Assembly: GCA_037576195.1 (NCBI GenBank)
Contig: CM075101.1
Coordinates: 16,244,001-16,308,000, forward strand
Direction of reading: 5' to 3'
Length of the DNA stretch: 64,000 bases
Source of the DNA: Phytoseiulus persimilis
Taxonomy: Eukaryota; Arthropoda; Arachnida; Mesostigmata; Phytoseiidae
The notes under the pieces were generated by a model. The model did no database searches and had not been told where the DNA came from. It saw nothing but the letters and a program-made list of their open reading frames with translations. Made by a program: the position numbers and the translations under genes. Shown one piece after another: positions 58,200-64,000 of this stretch. How positions within the stretch are numbered: the first letter of the stretch is position 1; the number at the start of each line of letters is the position of its first letter.

Positions 58200-61100
58200 A
58201 GCCCGTCTCGGTTTCGAAGGGACAACGCAAGCGACCCATCACCTTGGGCGGGTTCCAGTCCCTATGTCCTCTCAGTGAACTTCCCAGTCACTCATATCTC
58301 TCCACACAGCCACAAAAAAACGATGGCTTCTCAGGTCTGCAATAACACGGACCGAAATTCCGGCTGTACATCGCTGCGGTGAAATGAAAGATACCCATGT
58401 TCGCAGCACTGCAGTGTAACGTCCAGAAAGTGAAGAGTTTAGTCCCCGTGTGGAGGCTCCCTCCTGTCCGACCTGGACAGGAGAGAATGTAGTCTCTCCT
58501 CGCCAGCTACTCCTCCGAGTCGCGGAGCGCCGTGTTAGGAGATGTTCGGCGTCTCTTAATTGGACTCTCATTCAATTCTCTTGATTGAGCTACTAAAGAA
58601 CAGCTCGTTTGAGGCATGACAATATCCCGGTTCGGAACCGACAGACTTCGTGTTTCCGGGAACGCCCGCAGCGCTATGATCACCCAGACGACTTTCACTT
58701 CACTGAAAACCTCCCCGGAAGCGACTGCATATCTTCGAGCGGGAAGCTCAGAAATAGATTCGGCCTCGTTGCGGTCACTTGACGGAAGCCCTCGCCGCCT
58801 TTCTTCGGCGATAAAAAGCGCCCAGAGTTGGTGATAGAGCCCGAACGATTCTGATCCTAGTTTTGCAAGATCCTTCATTGTCGAGTGGGCGGGGAGCTCA
58901 AACCCAAGATCTCAGCCACTTCCTCCGGAGTTCGGAGAAACAAAAACAGCGGATTCTTCACTGTTTCCCAGCCGGTGAGGCGGCCACGGGAACGAGTTTA
59001 CTTTTATGCTCATACCTAAAAACGTGAACGCACTCTCCTCGACGGACTAATATTCAGTTCCCGAGATTTTTGCACCGCTCGATGAAGTTTCACGTCCCTG
59101 TCGCTTCGAGCCGCGGCGTTGGATTTCATCCTCATTTTCAGTCGAGGAAACGTATCCAAGCGTCGGACAGCGCGAACTGATGAGGTGGAAATCCAATCAA
59201 ACTTTGAAGTGTAGTTTTTCAATGTGGCTTGTAAGTTGAGCGTTTTGGTCCGTCACGATTGACATTTCAAACGCTCGCTCGGCGCTCTGCTTTTGATGAG
59301 CAGGCGTGGCAAAGTTCCGGTTGAAAGTGGAAGCCCCATCAGCCGAAGATTCCGTGGTGAAACCCGGATCACTGAAGAGCGCTCAAAAAGTTGCCACCTC
59401 ATATTCTGAGCTCATCGCAGGGCGTTTAATAACATGCAAATCTTCACCTACGAGCTTTGATGGCAACTGCCCCGGCTGGAGCCCGTTCTCCGTGAATTCA
59501 GAGCCGTTCCACGTGACGCGTTGCCACTGACGGACGAAGAAAAAATTATTCCCCGACACAACCGTTGGCTCAGAGTCCCCTCGGCTTCCATTACGACTCC
59601 ATCTCGGAGATTCGAGCGCATTTATGAGCGTGAATTTCCGATAACGATGGCCGTAACTGGCGCTGCGAGCGTCAGATCACGCATGTGAGAGAAGTGGTTA
59701 ACAAGCATCTGAAAATCGTTAGGCCCGAGCGGCACTCTGAACGCTTCCACGCGACAAATCTATTGATCCGACGTCCACGAGCAGCGCTCTGGCGGCTGTT
59801 CGAACAAGAGCTGCCGTTGGCTCTTCGGTCGACCTGCTCCAGGTGAATAGGCGATGAAACATAGGAAACGGGATATGGGGGCGTTTATGCGGGAACGAGG
59901 CTTCCGCAGCCGAGCGCGACTTCGGAAACTATTTTGAAACTGCACGTTACGTGTCGGAGGCTCATTCGTCGAGTGTTCCGGAGCTCGTCTGGACACTGCG
60001 CCTTTCGACGGAGCGGACAACGGATTTCAGCGGGATTTGGATGTGTTTGGATTGCAGACGCCGAACCTACCTCTCGCGCGATTTGAAGACGACGGTTTTC
60101 TTGTTTCCACGATATAGCTGTGAAATTCTCGAAAATCCTCCGTCGGACTCCTGTACCCTGCAAACAGAGAAAAAAATCTCAGCGAAGAATGTAAGGGAGA
60201 GAGGCGAGGAAACGGAGATCCCGTGATTCCAAGTCGTAACTCGGATTCGATTGCAGAAATGCTCCCGCGGTGGGGAAATCGGGCGGAGCTGTGCGTTTCG
60301 CGTTGACATCGCGGAATATATCGTCGCAGGTGGGATATTCGGTCGGAGAACTGCGTGCAATCAATCTTTCTAGCGATCACCTTGAAGCTTGAGCTGGAGA
60401 GGCTAAGATATTACGGAGCTCGAGGACTATCCACGTGTCCGAGCTCTCAGCGTACAATTCGGGCGACTTATGCGCTGCGCGAATCCCCTCGTCAAATCCT
60501 GAATGAAATTAGGACAAGTTTTGTTCATTCCAATGAATCGCAACGGGATATGTCTGCGCGGTTCGCTGGCTCGCATTCTCTCGGGTGGTTTGAAACTCCG
60601 TGTGACGAAGTTCTCGTGTTGGCAGGGCTCGTTCCTCAGAGAGAAAGCGAGTTGAACAGCAGTGAGTTTCTCGTTCCGGGCGTCTCGCCGGAGCATCCGT
60701 GGCGACTGGTAGGAATGATTTCTTGGATGAACTGTCTCGAGAACATGTACGACTAGAAGTTGAGAGCTCGGTTTCCTTCTCATAGGTTTTTATCGCTGTT
60801 TCTGCTGCCGTTCGCCAGCTCTCTTGGAATTTCCTCAAGCGAGAACTTGGTCGAGATTCTCCAAATTCACTCGATTGTGGATCTCGGCCGAGATTACTTC
60901 TGCATCGCGCAGAGTGAATCAATTTATTCAGCCGGAGAGCTTCAACCCCGGAAGGAAAGTATGTTATCGTTTCACAAAAATGAACGAGCGAAAACGTTCT
61001 GTCTCGAACGCCTCAGAGCGCCGTTGAATACATAAACTCGCCGCCTGCGAAACGGCGAAAGTCTCCTCAGTCGATACCCTGCAGCGTCAGAAAAACGGTG

Positions 61101-64000
61101 CCACCCAACACCATGTGGCAACTGGCTCAATTGTCTCACTATCATCTCGGGTTTTTGGATTCTGTCCTGCTCCTCCTTCGAGAAATCGAGGGTCTGGCGA
61201 ATTCTGTTCCAAATTTTCGCGTTCCGGAGCTGCGCGGCTCTCGGAAACCGACAAACAGGTCTTGCGACTCTGCTTGCAACGGCGAGCCGGAGATGCGGTC
61301 CGTAAATATTTCAGTATTTAGAAGCAGTCGCAGCGAAAGAAGAAGTTTTATGATGCACTGTGCGGAGAGGCCGCATCCACTGCTGGTTTTCGGAGCCGTT
61401 GCGAGCCGCGAACGGTGCCAAGAGCAGGAGGCAGACGACGACTCAAAGAACCCAGAGGGAAAACCAAACAAAAAGGGCTTGGAGCTGCGAGCAACACGAA
61501 TCATTTCATTACCTCGAATCAGCTGCCGAGAATCGGCGAAAGAGAGAAATCTCTATCGAAACCAAGGACGCCGGCAAGCCTCTAATCTTACCCGGCTGGC
61601 AAGGTGTTGTTAAATTGTGAAACACTCAGCCGCGTCGACGGAAACCGGGCGAACTAGCTCCGCAGCATTAGGAACACCCTCGCCTCGGAGCGCTGCATGC
61701 CTGGAGTCGAGCGAGCGAGCTCCAGCACATCTGGATTAATACGAACATTGCGGGCGTGATATTCTGCTCTACCACCTGTCCTAAAACCTGTTGCAGAAAT
61801 CCCTTTATGACACACCCTGTCCGCGAGTGAGCCGTGGCCTGACCACGTACGCGGAGGGAACTCTTCTTTTTTGCTCCAGTCTTGAGCTTCCGCGAGGACT
61901 CAGCTGACCTGTTGACACCCAGCTCCCTAGGTCAGGAAGTTTATGCTGCTCTCCGGCCGTTGCGCCGCCTCACCGTCTTGGAGGGTTCCCTCCTTCGGGG
62001 CTGTCCCGCGAGAACGTCATTGTACTCGCCCTTCCACAATTTTCGTCGCCCAGCTCAATTCTCATGAATTCTCCCGGCTCGCATCGCCGACTACATCGCG
62101 TTTCTACCGAACGTCAAAGTGTTTGTTAACCTCGTTCTGAGAAAAGTCTCTCTCTCTCCCTCGAAGTTTGAGTCGCAAAGCCCGGATAGACATCAAGACG
62201 CGTCTCGAGCACAATGAAAACTCCCGCCAACAAACACATCGTCCGGCAGTGTGAACACTTTCATTACATCAACACGTCGTTAGAAAGTTCCTAACGGCCG
62301 TATCGTATGGGTCAATCCGGGGCTCCGAAGTTCCGATTCTCATTCTCCAGTCCGACCCGTCCTCGTAGGAATTCCAGATAGCGGTTATCTGCTCGTTTGA
62401 ATCAACTTCGTGAAAGGCGCATCAGAAGCCTGCAGAGGCAAAAGTTGGATTGTCTAGACGACAAACGCCGCCAGACAGACGAATCCTACGGACTGAACAA
62501 TCATGTCTTCCTTCCGGACATTTCTCCGTGCGTAATTGGATTTCGACACAAATACAAGTTTCGAGAGCTCTCTTTGCTGAATTTTCCCCTTTCGAGACAG
62601 AGAAACCCTCTCCAGGTGGGAGCTTGCGCAGTACGATCTGTCACGAGCATATCTGTGCTCTGATGCGATATGCGGAAGACAGGCGACAGTTTTTCGAATT
62701 CCAGTTGGGAACGACGGATGACCTCCCGACATCCGAGTCATCGGTCTCCCGACGATCAAGTTGAAGATCGTCCTCGACGGTCCATCGAGAAAAGGCGACC
62801 TTGATCGTCGGGTCGATAGGCCGCCCGCTGATCCTGAGGGAGCGAGATTGGGATACGGCGTGTTCCTGGACGTGTTCCTTCGGCGGCCGAAACAGCTCCC
62901 CGCTCAACGCTTACGAGCTTGCGTACACAAGAGTCAATCACTTCAGTTCATTCACGAGGCTCCGCGAAAGGTTCATGTGTCCCGTTGCGCGGAAGCTGGT
63001 CGGAGGAAAGAGAGCTTCCGCGGAGGCAAAAGCTCGACAAGAGTGAGAACCATTGAAACCATCCTCGAGGTCAGACCGTAAGCGGCAGGACCCGAGCGCC
63101 AACTTCCTAACCTCCGGTTCCTCGAGTCCATGTGGTCTGAGCCTCACGCGATTATGGTGGCAGGCAGCAAACTGAAGCAACCCCTCAGCTAGCGCAATTC
63201 GAAATAGAAAACTGCTCGAACTTCCATCCTCACATTTTCCCCTCCCGGCTTCGAAGGGTTGTATTCATTTGCTCGTCGAGCAACAATTCGTGAGAAGATT
63301 TGTTTCAGACCATGGGCACCGAACACAGAACGTTCCGAGCAGCAAACTCCAGAGATAACAGAGAGAATCCTCGAATCGATCACAGGGTTCCACCAAAAAC
63401 CAGAGAAGAAGGGAGACCTCCCTTCGAAAACTCGGATAGATAGCCCAAGACACGTGATACACATGATATAGAAAATCCATCCCAGTTATCCTCCGTCGAC
63501 AAAGGATTGACCCGACCATACGAGAATTGATGGTCGCGGATCAGTTGCATCCGTCTCGCGGCTCCGGAGAACGACAGATGCTCAGTGACAAGCACGAGGA
63601 TGTCAGGAGAGGTTTCCAGGCGAACGAGACTGATCTGACTGGTGACGGGGAAGTCTTCTAGGATGATTCCCAGCTCTCCGTCCCGCGCTGTGTTTGCTAT
63701 TCCTCATCCGGGCCGCCGGTCGCAGCGGGTTCTGATTAACCACCTGCCGCAGCACCTATGGATCCACTCCCGCGTCTCTGGTTTCTGCTCAGAGGGACTT
63801 GTGCTCGCAATTTCCGTTGCACAGCAATCGGCTTCGTGTATGTACTTTGCGACTTCTCGGGGAGGGGGATCCGCGCGTGTGGATTTTCGTCGGACCGAGG
63901 CGTGGCGGAGCACAACAGATAAAACACACACGTTCGGAATGAGCCGTTCGTCCGAAAATCCGTCTCCCCGATCTGTGTTTACCTGAATCTCGGAGAGCAT

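Larger units (their letters stand above)
56217..64000. other. Right-hand region without a recognised gene
   Basis: After the ASPDH 3' end no protein family could be recognised on either strand. Several open frames of 100-200 codons occur (57588-58199 +, 58878-58507 -, 60355-60756 +, 61098-61613 +, 62761-63081 +). They overlap other frames and have no domains. The final bases (64000-63983, - strand) read MLSEIQ into a donor-like GTAAAC and could be an exon entering from the right. The region may be intergenic or large introns. Confidence 0.5.

Noticed and set aside
61098..61613. One-hundred-seventy-one-codon + strand frame
   Set aside because: It has no recognisable family and opposite-strand frames of similar length overlap it; not supported as a gene.
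1..64000. Bacterial-style operons, CRISPR arrays, prophage or an integrated virus
   Set aside because: Genes are split by spliceosomal introns, the only tandem array is the 45-bp intron minisatellite without spacers, and no viral or transposase domains were read.

Overview
The window is animal nuclear DNA, most likely from an arthropod and perhaps a mite or tick. This rests on dense GT-AG introns (mostly 90 to 300 bases, some of 1 to 5.6 kb), unbiased base composition, and protein matches closest to the metazoan CLASP, BAIAP3 and ASPDH families. The taxon is an inference. No bacterial operon, CRISPR array, rRNA, tRNA or intact transposon was seen.

Three genes could be read exon by exon, with splice phases that close at every junction. 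(1) CLASP (CLIP-associating protein, Orbit/MAST family), + strand, 7888-19310, 23 exons and 1223 codons in the model given here. It holds TOG2, a Ser/Arg linker with an SxIP motif, TOG3 and the C-terminal domain. The N-terminal TOG1 was not found. (2) A BAIAP3-type Munc13 relative (C2A, MUN, C2B), - strand, 50146-25087, 24 exons and 1151 codons. (3) ASPDH, an aspartate dehydrogenase-domain protein, + strand, 55368-56216, one uninterrupted exon of 282 codons.

Layout: 1-7887 has no recognised gene. CLASP and BAIAP3 converge tail to tail across 5.8 kb (19311-25086), which holds candidate poly(A) signals, a small simple repeat and two orphan exon-like segments. BAIAP3 and ASPDH diverge head to head across 5.2 kb (50147-55367), with a GCN-rich stretch just upstream of ASPDH. 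From 56217 to the right edge there is only one long unassigned ORF and no recognisable gene.

The genes do not form a pathway. CLASP stabilises microtubule plus ends, the BAIAP3 protein acts in calcium-dependent vesicle trafficking and fusion, and ASPDH is a soluble NAD(P)-dependent enzyme. The most unusual items are a possible short CLASP N-terminus, a 45-bp minisatellite with an open reading frame inside the C2B intron of BAIAP3, the intronless ASPDH beside two intron-rich genes, and the orphan exon-like pieces after CLASP. I found no convincing new biological system.
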